From positions 1-58,841 of the forward strand of contig WGMO01000006.1 in assembly GCA_016125075.1 (NCBI GenBank): a DNA stretch of 58,841 nucleotides, read 5' to 3'. The position numbers were made by a program, and so were the translations under genes. The stretch comes from Terrimonas sp. (GTDB lineage Bacteria; Bacteroidota; Bacteroidia; Chitinophagales; Chitinophagaceae). This document shows positions 33,254 to 42,429 of this stretch, one piece after another (position 1 is the first letter of the stretch; each line of letters begins with the position of its first letter). The notes below the pieces were generated by a model that saw only the letters and a program-made list of their open reading frames with translations, ran no database searches and was not told the DNA's origin.

Positions 33254-34242
33254 ATATACATTTCCTGATTCACAAAGTTAAACCCAATTTTTTTCAGCGA
33301 CAGGTAATCAAACCCGAGTACACCATCCACACATCCCCCAAGGGAAAAACAGGTTTTTTCAAGATTGGTGATCAGCACCGGCAGTTCTTTCACCGCACTG
33401 TTCCCGATCACTAATGCGCTTAGGTCTCCTTTCAGCACCTCCACATTCTTATTCCCCGCTCCGCTGAGTATCGTTCTGCCGGTAATATTGACCATTTCAA
33501 AAACCTTATTGGGCAACCTGCTGTCCAATAAATTAGATTCGGCACCGCTGTCAATGACCAGCCTGATTTTTTTCCCCGCTAATGTCGTTTTCAGGATGAT
33601 CCGGCCCTCCGTCAATTGAATGGGCACCACCTGGTAAAGAGCAGTATCCTTTAGCAGGTCATGCCTGTAGGTAGACGCTTCCTTACGACCGATCCGATGC
33701 AGGTAAAGCAGATTTTTTTCATAATCAATGATCATTTCAAACTGCTTCAATAAACCGGTACCAATAAGTCCGAGGATCTTAACCCCTTTGCTGTTCTCAA
33801 TATTTCCCAGGTTGGCCAAATCTGTCTTTACTTTATAATAATGGAATGGGCCCAGCGAAAAATCATTGACTACCGTTTGACTGATGGAAAATTCTGAAGC
33901 CGTAATGCCATTTCGCATTTCATCAGGTGCCACCGACTGATAATCCCGGAAATAGGTGATATTGAGCACCAGATTGGGACAGCCTGTATCCAGGATGAAA
34001 TTACCTTCGGTGGTATCTGCTTTTGCCTGTAATAAAATCAGGTTGCCTGAACGATTGAAAGGAATGACATATGAAGCTGAATCATCTCTATCCTTCCGGA
34101 ACTGCAGTATTTGATCGATCCTGAGATTCTTTATGTCCCCATCCCCAATAAACGCAGTGGCCTGTACTTCCCTTAACCATCCAAACAGGAGGCAGAAGGC
34201 CATTCCAAATTTTACAAGCCGATATGTGCTTATGCTCTTCAT
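33244..34242 (-). CDS. exported retropepsin-like aspartyl protease
   Basis: A 332-residue protein with a signal peptide (about 10-29), then two pepsin/retropepsin half-sites in one chain: DTGCPNLVLN with Asp85 and VIDSGAESNLLD with Asp231, plus LGLIGTGLLKQFEMIIDYEK and VDGVLGFDYLSLKKIGFNF, the hydrophobic-glycine segments that follow the active-site strands. Substrate unknown. Its stop overlaps the start of the four-CBM48 gene (ATGGAAATGA), so the two products are probably made in step. The second motif is DSG rather than DTG, which is common in this class. Confidence 0.83.
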   Translation of the reverse strand: MKSISTYRLVKFGMAFCLLFGWLREVQATAFIGDGDIKNLRIDQILQFRKDRDDSASYVIPFNRSGNLILLQAKADTTEGNFILDTGCPNLVLNITYFRDYQSVAPDEMRNGITASEFSISQTVVNDFSLGPFHYYKVKTDLANLGNIENSKGVKILGLIGTGLLKQFEMIIDYEKNLLYLHRIGRKEASTYRHDLLKDTALYQVVPIQLTEGRIILKTTLAGKKIRLVIDSGAESNLLDSRLPNKVFEMVNITGRTILSGAGNKNVEVLKGDLSALVIGNSAVKELPVLITNLEKTCFSLGGCVDGVLGFDYLSLKKIGFNFVNQEMYIWK

Positions 34243-34408
34243 CTTACAGCCGGTAGCTAAAAATACATTTTCCCGGATTACAGGAATAGGACAGGAATGA
34301 TAAGCGGTAGGTTACCGTTTTAACCCTGTAATTTTCGATTTCCATATTGAATGAATTTGGTCTGTAAGCGCCGGGAACTTCGTTAACTTAGTTTACAAAT
34401 TCCCTGTT

Positions 34409-37321
34409 ATGAAAAAGCAAACCGTTACGATGCTCTTCATTTTATTTGCCGGCATTGCCATGAAGGCACAGGTTGATTACCATCCATTTTTCAGCGATAT
34501 GGAATGGCGTTGTATCGGCCCGTTCCGGGGAGGAAGAACCGTTGGGGCTACCGGTATTCCCCAGCAACCGAATGTGTTTTATATCGGTGTCAACAACGGG
34601 GGTGTTTGGAAAACGACAGATTATGGCAGGACCTGGAACCCGATTTTTGATGACCAGCCAACAGGTTCGATTGGTGACCTCGTGGTTTCGCCTGCTCATC
34701 CGGAAATAATATATGTTGGAAGCGGTGAAGGGATTCAAAGACCCGATCTTTCTGTAGGGAATGGTGTTTATAAATCGACCGATGGCGGGAAAACCTGGGT
34801 CAATACAGGATTGAAAGATGCCCAGCAAATCGGAGGAATGGCTATTGACCCTGTTGATCCAAACCGGGTATTCGTGGCGGCACTGGGCCATCCTTACGGA
34901 CCCAACCCCGAAAGAGGAGTTTACCGGACCCTGGATGGCGGCAGGAACTGGGAAAGGGTTTTGTATAAGGATGAAAATACGGGTGCGATCCAGGTGATCA
35001 TTGATCCAAACGATCCCCAGGTGATCTTTGCAGATCTCTGGGCCGGCCGGCAGGGACCCTGGGAAAATGGAGAATGGAATGGAAAAGAAAGTGGATTATT
35101 CAAAAGTGTGGATGGTGGTAATACCTGGAAAAAGATCACGAAAGGACTTCCCACCACTGATCAGGGTTTGGGCAGGATCGGCTGTTGCATCGCCCCCTCC
35201 GATTCAAAAAGAATGTATGCCACCGTGGATGCAGGAACCGAGGGCGGTGTGTACCGGAGTGATGATGCGGGTGAAAGCTGGACGAGAATACAAACTGATG
35301 GAAGGCTTTGGGGAAGGGGAAGTGATTTTGCAGAAGTTACCGTAGACCCCGGCAATGCCGATATCGTTTATTCGGCCAATGTGGTTACCTGGAAATCGGT
35401 GGATGGCGGAGCTTCCTGGGAGGCCTTTCGCGGCGCCCCGGGTGGTGATGATTACCACCGGATCTGGATCAATCCGCTGAACCCGAATATTATGCTGATC
35501 GCGAGCGACCAGGGTGCAATTATCACGGTTAACGGGGGAAAAACATTTTCCAGCTGGTATAACCAGCCCACCGCCCAGTTTTATCATGTCAGTACGGATA
35601 ATGCATTTCCTTACAACGTTTATAGCGGACAACAGGAAAGTGGCAGTGTGGGTATTGCTTCCAGGGGAAATGATGGCGCCATCACTTTCCGGGAATGGCA
35701 CCCGGTAGGTGCGGAGGAATATGGTTATATCGCAGCCGACCCGCTCAACCCCAATATCATTTATGGGGGCAAAATATCTAAATATGATAAGAGGACCGGA
35801 CAGGCCCAGGATATATCACCCGAAGCCCTGCGAAACTGCAAATACAGGTTTGTGAGAACTGCGCCGGTCTTATTTAACCCGATTGACCATAAGACCTTAT
35901 ACTATGCAGGTAATGTATTGTTCAAAACACGAAACGGTGGCAATAGCTGGGAGGTGATCAGCCCCGATCTTACTAGGGAAACTTATGATATCCCACCAAG
36001 CGTAGGCATCTATACCCAGCCCGGCATGAAGACCATGCCCAGGCGGGGGGTGATCTATACCGTGGCCCCTTCTTACAAGGACATCAATACCATCTGGTGC
36101 GGCACAGATGATGGATATATCCAACTGACCCGGGACGGAGGAACAACCTGGAAAAATGTAACACCTCCTTCCATAACATCCTGGAGTAAGATTTCCCTGA
36201 TGGATGCCAGTCATTTTGATGCCGGTACTGCTTATGCCGCGGTGAACCGTATCCGTTGTGATGATTTACGACCCCATATTTACAAAACCAGCGACGGCGG
36301 AAAAACATGGAAAGAGATCGTAAGGGGATTACCCAATGATCCTATCAACGTTGTGAGAGAAGACCCCAACAGAAAAGGATTATTGTATGCGGGCAGTGAG
36401 ACAGCGGTCTTTGTTTCATTCGATGACGGAGAAAACTGGCAAAGCCTTCGGTTGAACATGCCTGCGACCTCCATTCGTGATCTTGTGATAAAAGATGATG
36501 ACCTGGTGGTGGGAACCCATGGCAGAAGTTTCTGGATCCTGGATGATATAACGCCCCTCCGACAGATCACTGCTCAGCTGGCTTCCCGTCCGCAGTTTCT
36601 TTATCAACCCCAGGATGCCTATCGCATCCGGTGGAGTATGTATCCCGACACCCCGCTTCCACAGGAAGAACCTGCCGGCCAGAATCCTCCGGATGGTGCC
36701 ATTATAGATTATTACCTCGGGGAAAATGCGCAATTGGTTTCACTCGAAATCATCGACAGCAGGGGAAAGACGGTCCGTCAATATGCTTCAACAGATACAT
36801 GCTACCATGTACCCCCCAATAACGTACCCCCTTATTGGATAAGGCCGCAACGGATCTTATCAACGGCTGCGGGCCATCACCGGTTTACCTGGGATATGCA
36901 TTACCAGCCTTTGAATATCCCACCCTCCTATCCTATCAGCGCCGTGTATAGGAACACTGACCCGGTACCCACATCTCCCTGGGTGATGCCAGGCACTTAT
37001 CAGGCCAGGCTGACCATCGACGGGAAAACCTATACAAAAACTTTTACCATTAAAATGGATCCGCGGGTAACAACAAGCCTGCAAGACCTGCAAACCCAAT
37101 TTGACCTTTCCTGGCAGTGTTACCAGGGCCGAAAAGAATGCCTGCAAATACTGGCAGGTCTTCCCGCCGGAAGTAATGACCCGGGATTCAGGAGACTGAG
37201 TTTTTCCTTTGCGTCCTTACAGGGCGTGTTGCAGGATAACGATATGCCTCCTACAAAGTCACAGCAATCGGCCGTAAAGGAATTAATAAAAAAATTGGAA
37301 GCATTAAAGCGAAGCAACTAA
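34409..37321 (+). CDS. large exported BNR/Asp-box repeat (sortilin-like beta-propeller) protein
   Basis: A 970-residue secreted protein. Signal peptide about 1-20 (cut after MKAQ). Residues about 25-750 form beta-propeller repeats with at least eight Asp-box motifs of the S/T-x-D-x-G-x-T-W kind (KTTDYGRTW, KSTDGGKTW, RTLDGGRNW, KSVDGGNTW, RSDDAGESW, KSVDGGASW, KTSDGGKTW). The C-terminal 200 residues are a beta-sandwich-like region (GTYQARLTIDGKTYTKTFTI) and a helical tail. It resembles VPS10/sortilin and glycosidase-annotated BNR proteins, but no sialidase residues (RIP motif) were seen, so I do not assign an enzyme. No T9SS sorting tail. Confidence 0.82.
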   Translation: MKKQTVTMLFILFAGIAMKAQVDYHPFFSDMEWRCIGPFRGGRTVGATGIPQQPNVFYIGVNNGGVWKTTDYGRTWNPIFDDQPTGSIGDLVVSPAHPEIIYVGSGEGIQRPDLSVGNGVYKSTDGGKTWVNTGLKDAQQIGGMAIDPVDPNRVFVAALGHPYGPNPERGVYRTLDGGRNWERVLYKDENTGAIQVIIDPNDPQVIFADLWAGRQGPWENGEWNGKESGLFKSVDGGNTWKKITKGLPTTDQGLGRIGCCIAPSDSKRMYATVDAGTEGGVYRSDDAGESWTRIQTDGRLWGRGSDFAEVTVDPGNADIVYSANVVTWKSVDGGASWEAFRGAPGGDDYHRIWINPLNPNIMLIASDQGAIITVNGGKTFSSWYNQPTAQFYHVSTDNAFPYNVYSGQQESGSVGIASRGNDGAITFREWHPVGAEEYGYIAADPLNPNIIYGGKISKYDKRTGQAQDISPEALRNCKYRFVRTAPVLFNPIDHKTLYYAGNVLFKTRNGGNSWEVISPDLTRETYDIPPSVGIYTQPGMKTMPRRGVIYTVAPSYKDINTIWCGTDDGYIQLTRDGGTTWKNVTPPSITSWSKISLMDASHFDAGTAYAAVNRIRCDDLRPHIYKTSDGGKTWKEIVRGLPNDPINVVREDPNRKGLLYAGSETAVFVSFDDGENWQSLRLNMPATSIRDLVIKDDDLVVGTHGRSFWILDDITPLRQITAQLASRPQFLYQPQDAYRIRWSMYPDTPLPQEEPAGQNPPDGAIIDYYLGENAQLVSLEIIDSRGKTVRQYASTDTCYHVPPNNVPPYWIRPQRILSTAAGHHRFTWDMHYQPLNIPPSYPISAVYRNTDPVPTSPWVMPGTYQARLTIDGKTYTKTFTIKMDPRVTTSLQDLQTQFDLSWQCYQGRKECLQILAGLPAGSNDPGFRRLSFSFASLQGVLQDNDMPPTKSQQSAVKELIKKLEALKRSN

Positions 37322-38412
37322 TCACCAACAGGATATTTATCCAATATCGATTGAGGTTTATTGGGTTGCTGCCTATTCCAGGCCGTAATGACCAGTACCC
37401 ATTTTCTCTCCGGCCAGACAATAATGTTCTGTCCACCGGCCCCCCTTGCCATAAAAACGGGAAGTCCTTCGTTTTTCCCATATAACACGGGATTAATCCA
37501 CCAAAAATAACCGTAATCATATCGTTGGTAGACACCATTCCTCCCGACATTGCTGACCTTTGCCGAAATAGCATCCACAGAGAATTGTTTTGGAATTAGT
37601 TGTTGATCGTTCCAAACCCCTTCCTGCAGAAATAGCTGACCGATTTTTATCATATCCCTGGAGCTGAGTGAGAGCATGGCCATCCCATTCTCACTGGGAC
37701 CACCATTACCCTGCCAGAATCTGTTCTGCTCAATACCCAGTGGCCCGAAGAGAAATCGTTTGGCAAAATCCTCAATCCGCATCTTCGATGACCATTGAAT
37801 AATACCTGCTACCAACAAAGGAGCGGCATTGCTATAAACAAATTTTGTCCCGGGCAGGGTATCCATCGCAGTTGCAAGTACAGCCTTATACCAATTACCT
37901 TTTGTATTGATAATCTTCCGCCAGCTATTGGCCGTATCCTCCCAGGCACCTTCATTCCAGCGAAGTCCATGCTGCTGCGTGAGCAGGTCTTTGATGCGTA
38001 TATGTCTTTTCATGGAATCCAAACAGTATCCTTCCGGCAAATAATCTCCGATCAAATCATTTTCACTACCAATGAATCGCTGTTGAATGGCACAACCCAG
38101 TAAAGCGGCCACCACCGTTTTCGTAGCCGATTGCAAAGGGTGCAACGAATCGGGATTCCAATGATTATAATATTTTTCAAAAATCAATACCCCGTTTTGC
38201 TGGATGAGCAAACTATGAATAGTCCCAAATTCCCCGGCCAGTATGGCACTATCCGCCTGCTCAAATGTAATTGGAAATTCCAGGGATTTGTTCTCCCCGC
38301 TGTGTAGCTCCAGGCAGGAATCCAGTACAGGAGAGATGGATACTATCAATATGATCATTAATCGCGTCATGCTGGTTGCTTTCAAAAACAAGTTCAGCCC
38401 TATAAGATTCAA
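37318..38412 (-). CDS. serine hydrolase, class C beta-lactamase family
   Basis: Penicillin-binding-protein-like hydrolase of 364 residues. The nucleophile motif SATK is at 95-98 and the YSN motif at 193-195; GAGGQN in the last 50 residues takes the place of the KTG/HGG box. An N-terminal hydrophobic segment (15-32) ends with LDSC, a poor lipobox, so a signal peptide or lipoprotein anchor are both possible; ATG at 38370 would give a more usual leader. Acts outside the inner membrane. Could be an esterase, D-aminopeptidase or beta-lactamase. Overlaps the BNR gene by 4 nt at the stops. Confidence 0.83.
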   Translation of the reverse strand: MNLIGLNLFLKATSMTRLMIILIVSISPVLDSCLELHSGENKSLEFPITFEQADSAILAGEFGTIHSLLIQQNGVLIFEKYYNHWNPDSLHPLQSATKTVVAALLGCAIQQRFIGSENDLIGDYLPEGYCLDSMKRHIRIKDLLTQQHGLRWNEGAWEDTANSWRKIINTKGNWYKAVLATAMDTLPGTKFVYSNAAPLLVAGIIQWSSKMRIEDFAKRFLFGPLGIEQNRFWQGNGGPSENGMAMLSLSSRDMIKIGQLFLQEGVWNDQQLIPKQFSVDAISAKVSNVGRNGVYQRYDYGYFWWINPVLYGKNEGLPVFMARGAGGQNIIVWPERKWVLVITAWNRQQPNKPQSILDKYPVGD

Positions 38413-38665
38413 ATTGCTCCTGATTCCATAATACCGCTGTGGTTGAACTGAATACCCTGTTTCATCCGGCCAGTTCTGCTGTATACATCACTATCATTTG
38501 TTTAAAAAATTGAAAGGAAATTTCAGGTAATTTTGGGTACTACGGGAAAAGATATTGATTAGGGAAGTACAGCGTCGCATACAAATAATAAAAGCAACAA
38601 ATCTTATGCATCATCTATAAATAAATATTTGTGATATCACAGGTAGAATACTAAAAATCCCGGAA
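38413..38665. other. 253-bp spacer between divergent genes
   Basis: A+T-rich intergenic stretch between the serine hydrolase (minus) and the CHU_C protein (plus). The only structure noticed is a perfect 12-bp palindrome TGTGATATCACA at 38630-38641, 24 nt before the CHU_C ATG. No convincing TAnnTTTG element or small gene was seen. Confidence 0.5.
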
Positions 38666-39715
38666 ATGATTGACCTGTTCAAAACGATACTTTTTATTGC
38701 CTGTTTTTCAGTTTGCAATAAAACTGACTGTCAGACCTTCCTGAACGGAGATTTCGAAATGACCAGTGCCACGGAAGACGAAATCAATTTGCCCAATAAC
38801 CAATACAACAGTCTGATGTCGCAATCCTATGCGTTCGGATCATTGGGTAATATTGATATTATTCGTTCTGACAGTTTTTGTGGCCCCGCACAACAGGGAA
38901 TCTGGTTCATCGCCATCACCGGAGGAGGATCGGATGCCCTGTCGCTGAAATTATCGTCGCCACTGGTTGCCGGCACTGCTTATGTCATCTCATTTTTTGA
39001 CCGTCTTTGTCCTCCGGCATCCATTTTACCCAACCCTGTACAGGTGGGTGTATCAGACCAGGAAGATCAGTTTGGAACACCCGTCTTTACCGCTGGTATT
39101 CCGACTGATTCCTGGACGCAAAGAAAATTTAGTTTTATAGCCCCATCGAACGGACAGTTCATTACCGTAAGGGTGGAAAACGGAAATTCATTTAACACCT
39201 GGTGCCAACTTGATAATTTTTCTTTTGAATGTAATATTGATCTGGATATTGGAGCAGATACCCTTTTATGTGAAGGCGAGCAACTGTTATTACAAACACC
39301 CCCGGTCAATGCCAGCCTGCTCTGGCAGGATGGGTCCACAAATCCAACCATGCTTGCGCTTGTATCGGGCCACTATTGGGTCAGGGCTTCCAACGACTAT
39401 TGTGTAGTGACCGACAGCATCCAAATCGTATTTGACAATTGTTTGTCTATGCCCCATATACCCAGTGGTTTTACGCCTAACGGGGACGGGAAAAACGATT
39501 TATTTAGGTTATTGGGTACGGTTTCTTCTTTTGACATGAAAATCTTCAACCGTTGGGGAAACCTATTATTTCATTCGAACGTTGCCGCCCGGGGATGGGA
39601 CGGCCGGTTTGAAGGAAAGGAACAGCCTCCAGGTACTTATGTTTATATCATCAGATATACAACTGTACAGGGCGACCGTAAAACGGAAAGCGGTATCCTT
39701 ACCCTGATCCGATAA
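38666..39715 (+). CDS. secreted protein with CHU_C / T9SS type-B sorting domain
   Basis: A 349-residue secreted protein. Signal peptide about 1-23 (ending TDCQ). The N-terminal domain (24-190) is a jelly-roll-like beta sandwich (FLNGDFEMTS, SLKLSSPLVAGTAYVISFF), then an Ig/PKD-like segment (about 190-258, DIGADTLLCEGEQLLL...GHYWVRASN). Residues 262-349 are the gliding motility-associated C-terminal domain: PSGFTPNGDGKNDLFR, IFNRWGNLLF, GWDGRFEGKEQPPGTYVY. This domain directs export by the type IX secretion system and cell-surface attachment. Ligand unknown. Confidence 0.87.
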   Translation: MIDLFKTILFIACFSVCNKTDCQTFLNGDFEMTSATEDEINLPNNQYNSLMSQSYAFGSLGNIDIIRSDSFCGPAQQGIWFIAITGGGSDALSLKLSSPLVAGTAYVISFFDRLCPPASILPNPVQVGVSDQEDQFGTPVFTAGIPTDSWTQRKFSFIAPSNGQFITVRVENGNSFNTWCQLDNFSFECNIDLDIGADTLLCEGEQLLLQTPPVNASLLWQDGSTNPTMLALVSGHYWVRASNDYCVVTDSIQIVFDNCLSMPHIPSGFTPNGDGKNDLFRLLGTVSSFDMKIFNRWGNLLFHSNVAARGWDGRFEGKEQPPGTYVYIIRYTTVQGDRKTESGILTLIR

Positions 39716-39718
39716 GTT

Positions 39719-39808
39719 GACGGCATGAAGAGACTGTAAGGGATTCCGGTAAACCCTTCCGGGTTGCCGTCATTATTCTTTTTGGTATTTTTCTGGAATC
39801 CCCTTTTT
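39719..39808 (+). terminator. structured region with two interlocking stems, possible terminator
   Basis: Stem 1: GACGGCA (39719-39725) with TGCCGTC (39765-39771), enclosing AACCC-TTCC-GGGTT. Stem 2: GGGATTCC (39740-39747) with GGAATCCC (39795-39802), followed by C and five T. Stem 2 starts inside stem 1 and ends outside it, so they form a pseudoknot or are alternatives. Stem 2 can act as a terminator for the CHU_C gene. Confidence 0.33.
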
Positions 39809-39838
39809 ACCTGTAAATTTAAGTAGAACATCCCCATC

Positions 39839-42340
39839 ATGCCAATAGCTTCCAATCATTACAACATTAAGGGTCTTACAAAGGAACAGGTGATAAACGC
39901 CAGGCATCAATACGGGAAAAATATCCTCGAATATAAAAAAGAAAATGGACTTATTGACGCTTTGACCCGGCTGGTGAAAGAACCCATGGTCATCCTGTTG
40001 CTGGTCACTTCATCAATCTATTTTATCAGTGGCAACCCTGGCGATGGCATATTCCTGGCAGTATCCATCCTATTGGTAGCCGCTATTTCCTTATACCAGG
40101 ATTCCAGAAGCCGGAATGCCCTCAGGCACCTTAAAGACCTGACCCAGCCAAAATGTAAAGTGATCCGGGAAGGCCAGGAGGAAGAAATATACAGTGAAGA
40201 ATTAGTGACAGGCGATCACCTGGTCGTTGAAGAAGGGGGCATCATTACGGCTGATGGCCTCATCATCCATTCCAATGATTTCTCGGTCAATGAGTCCATT
40301 CTTACCGGCGAATCTTTTTCGGTCTTCAAGGATAAAACAGAAGGCAACAACATGATCTATGCCGGCACTACCGTTACGGGAGGGCTGGCAATCGCCATTG
40401 TTACCCAAATCGGAAATGCTACACAGTTGGGAAAAATCGGGAAAAGCCTGGAAAGTATCAGGGAAGAGAAAACGCCGCTCGAAGCACAGATCAATAATTT
40501 CGTCATTAAGATGGTGGTAGTGGGTATCGTGGTATTCCTGCTGGTATGGGGTATCAATTTTTTTCGTTCTTATAATATCCTGGACAGCCTGCTGAAAGCA
40601 TTGACCCTTGCCATGAGTATTTTACCGGAAGAAATACCGGTGGCTTTCACCACGTTTATGGCACTGGGAGCCTGGCGTTTGATGAAAAAGGGGATTATCG
40701 TCAAACAAATGAAAACGGTAGAAACACTGGGTATCGCCACCGTAATCTGTGTCGATAAAACCGGAACGATTACAGAAAACAGGATGAGCCTGGCCCGGTT
40801 ATTTTCATTATCATCCGGCAGGACCTTTACTGCAGCAGATGAATTGAACAAAGATGAACTGGAACTGATCCAATGGTCCATGTGGGCCAGTGAACCGATC
40901 CCCTTCGATCCCATGGAAGTGGCATTACACAGGCTCTATGAAAAGAAAATCATACAGGACGAAAGACAGCATTACAAACTCGTGCACGAATATCCCCTTG
41001 AGGGTAAGCCGCCCATGATGACACATGTTTTTGAGAATACCGCGGGCAACAGGATCATTGCCGCCAAAGGAGCACCGGAAGCCCTGATGAAAATCGGAAA
41101 TCTTTCAGCAGCAGAAACTCAAAAAATTGAAACCCTGATTGAGGAGTTCTCCAAAGCCGGCTACCGGATCCTCGGGGTTGGCATTTCGGCATTTAAAGGT
41201 GATCATTTTCCCGAAAAACAACAGGCGCTTCCCTTTTCCTTCAAAGGCATCCTTGCCTTTTATGATCCTCCAAAAGAAAATATTGAAAATGTGTTCCAGG
41301 ATTTTTACCGGGCGGGCGTAGATATCAAGATCATCACCGGGGATAATACAGAGACCACGGTCGCTATAGCCCAACAAATAGGATTCAGGAATATCCAAAA
41401 CAATATCACCGGTGAGAACCTGATGGCATCAACTGACGAAGAGATCAAACAGGCAGTCAGCAATTGCTCCCTTTTTACCCGGATGTTTCCGGAGGCTAAA
41501 TTAAAAATCATCAATACCTTAAAGGACCAGGACCAGATTGTAGCCATGACCGGCGATGGCGTGAATGACGGACCGGCCTTAAAGGCAGCCCATATTGGTA
41601 TAGCCATGGGGAAAAAAGGGGCTGAAATCGCCAAACAGGCTGCCTCCCTTATTTTAACGGAAGATGACCTGTCAAAAATGGTGGAGGCAATTGCCATGGG
41701 GAGAAAAATCTATGCCAACCTCAAAAAAGCCATCCAGTATATTATCTCGATCCATATACCGATTATCCTGACGGTCTTTATCCCTCTTGTTCTGGGATGG
41801 AAGTACCCGGCCATTTTTTCTCCTGTTCATATCATTTTCCTGGAATTAATCATGGGACCGACCTGTTCCATTATTTATGAAAATGAACCAATGGAAAATA
41901 ACACTATGATCCAGCCACCCCGTGCGATGACCTCCACTTTCTTTAAATGGAAAGAAATCATCATCAGCATCATCCAGGGCCTCATGATCACCGCAGGCAC
42001 CTTGTTTATTTACCGGTTTGCCGTGGCTAAAGGATACGATGAAGCCCTTACCAGGACCATGACATTTACCACATTGATCATCGCCAATATAGTGCTCACG
42101 CTCACAAACCGTTCCTTTTATTATTCTATCCTGACCACCCTGCAATACAAAAACAATATGGTGCCGATGATCATCCTCATTACCCTGTCCCTGGTGGGTC
42201 TTTTGTTATATGTACCGCCATTGACCGGTTTTTTTGCGTTTGAAAAACTGAATGGCACCCAATTGCTGGTTTGTATAGCCACTGGTTTCCTGGCCGTGAT
42301 CTGGGTTGAGGGGTATAAATGGCGGAAGCGGATTCGATGA
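39839..42340 (+). CDS. P2-like cation-transporting P-type ATPase
   Basis: ATP-driven cation pump of 833 residues with about ten membrane spans. Actuator TGES at 156-159; phosphorylation site DKTGT with Asp306; hinge GDGVNDGPALK. The membrane site differs from calcium pumps: helix 4 has PEEIP (263-267) instead of PEGLP, and the helix 6 segment reads FLELIMGPTCSIIYENEP, lacking the Asn and Asp that bind calcium in SERCA. The same ELxxxP layout occurs in poorly studied bacterial pumps annotated as calcium ATPases. Ion unknown. A weak -7 match (TAAATTTA) lies 17 nt upstream. Confidence 0.86.
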   Translation: MPIASNHYNIKGLTKEQVINARHQYGKNILEYKKENGLIDALTRLVKEPMVILLLVTSSIYFISGNPGDGIFLAVSILLVAAISLYQDSRSRNALRHLKDLTQPKCKVIREGQEEEIYSEELVTGDHLVVEEGGIITADGLIIHSNDFSVNESILTGESFSVFKDKTEGNNMIYAGTTVTGGLAIAIVTQIGNATQLGKIGKSLESIREEKTPLEAQINNFVIKMVVVGIVVFLLVWGINFFRSYNILDSLLKALTLAMSILPEEIPVAFTTFMALGAWRLMKKGIIVKQMKTVETLGIATVICVDKTGTITENRMSLARLFSLSSGRTFTAADELNKDELELIQWSMWASEPIPFDPMEVALHRLYEKKIIQDERQHYKLVHEYPLEGKPPMMTHVFENTAGNRIIAAKGAPEALMKIGNLSAAETQKIETLIEEFSKAGYRILGVGISAFKGDHFPEKQQALPFSFKGILAFYDPPKENIENVFQDFYRAGVDIKIITGDNTETTVAIAQQIGFRNIQNNITGENLMASTDEEIKQAVSNCSLFTRMFPEAKLKIINTLKDQDQIVAMTGDGVNDGPALKAAHIGIAMGKKGAEIAKQAASLILTEDDLSKMVEAIAMGRKIYANLKKAIQYIISIHIPIILTVFIPLVLGWKYPAIFSPVHIIFLELIMGPTCSIIYENEPMENNTMIQPPRAMTSTFFKWKEIIISIIQGLMITAGTLFIYRFAVAKGYDEALTRTMTFTTLIIANIVLTLTNRSFYYSILTTLQYKNNMVPMIILITLSLVGLLLYVPPLTGFFAFEKLNGTQLLVCIATGFLAVIWVEGYKWRKRIR

Positions 42341-42417
42341 TGTTGACAAACAATTGCTTTCCTGATACTCTTCAAAAAGATTATAGAATTTCCATTTCCC
42401 ACTTCACTCCTCCTTCT

Positions 42418-42425
42418 TACCTTTG
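42418..42425 (+). promoter_or_regulatory. -7 promoter element of the aminotransferase gene
   Basis: TACCTTTG, exact TAnnTTTG, with 4 nt (AATT) before the ATG at 42430. Suggests a leaderless transcript. Confidence 0.42.
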
Positions 42426-42429
42426 AATT

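Noticed and set aside
34409-37321. Sialidase assignment for the BNR-repeat protein
   Set aside because: Asp-box repeats are clear, but the RIP motif and arginine triad of sialidases could not be found.
38630-38641. TGTGATATCACA as a CRP-type operator
   Set aside because: The half-sites resemble the CRP consensus, but the spacing is 2 bp instead of 6, and one palindrome in A+T-rich DNA is weak evidence.
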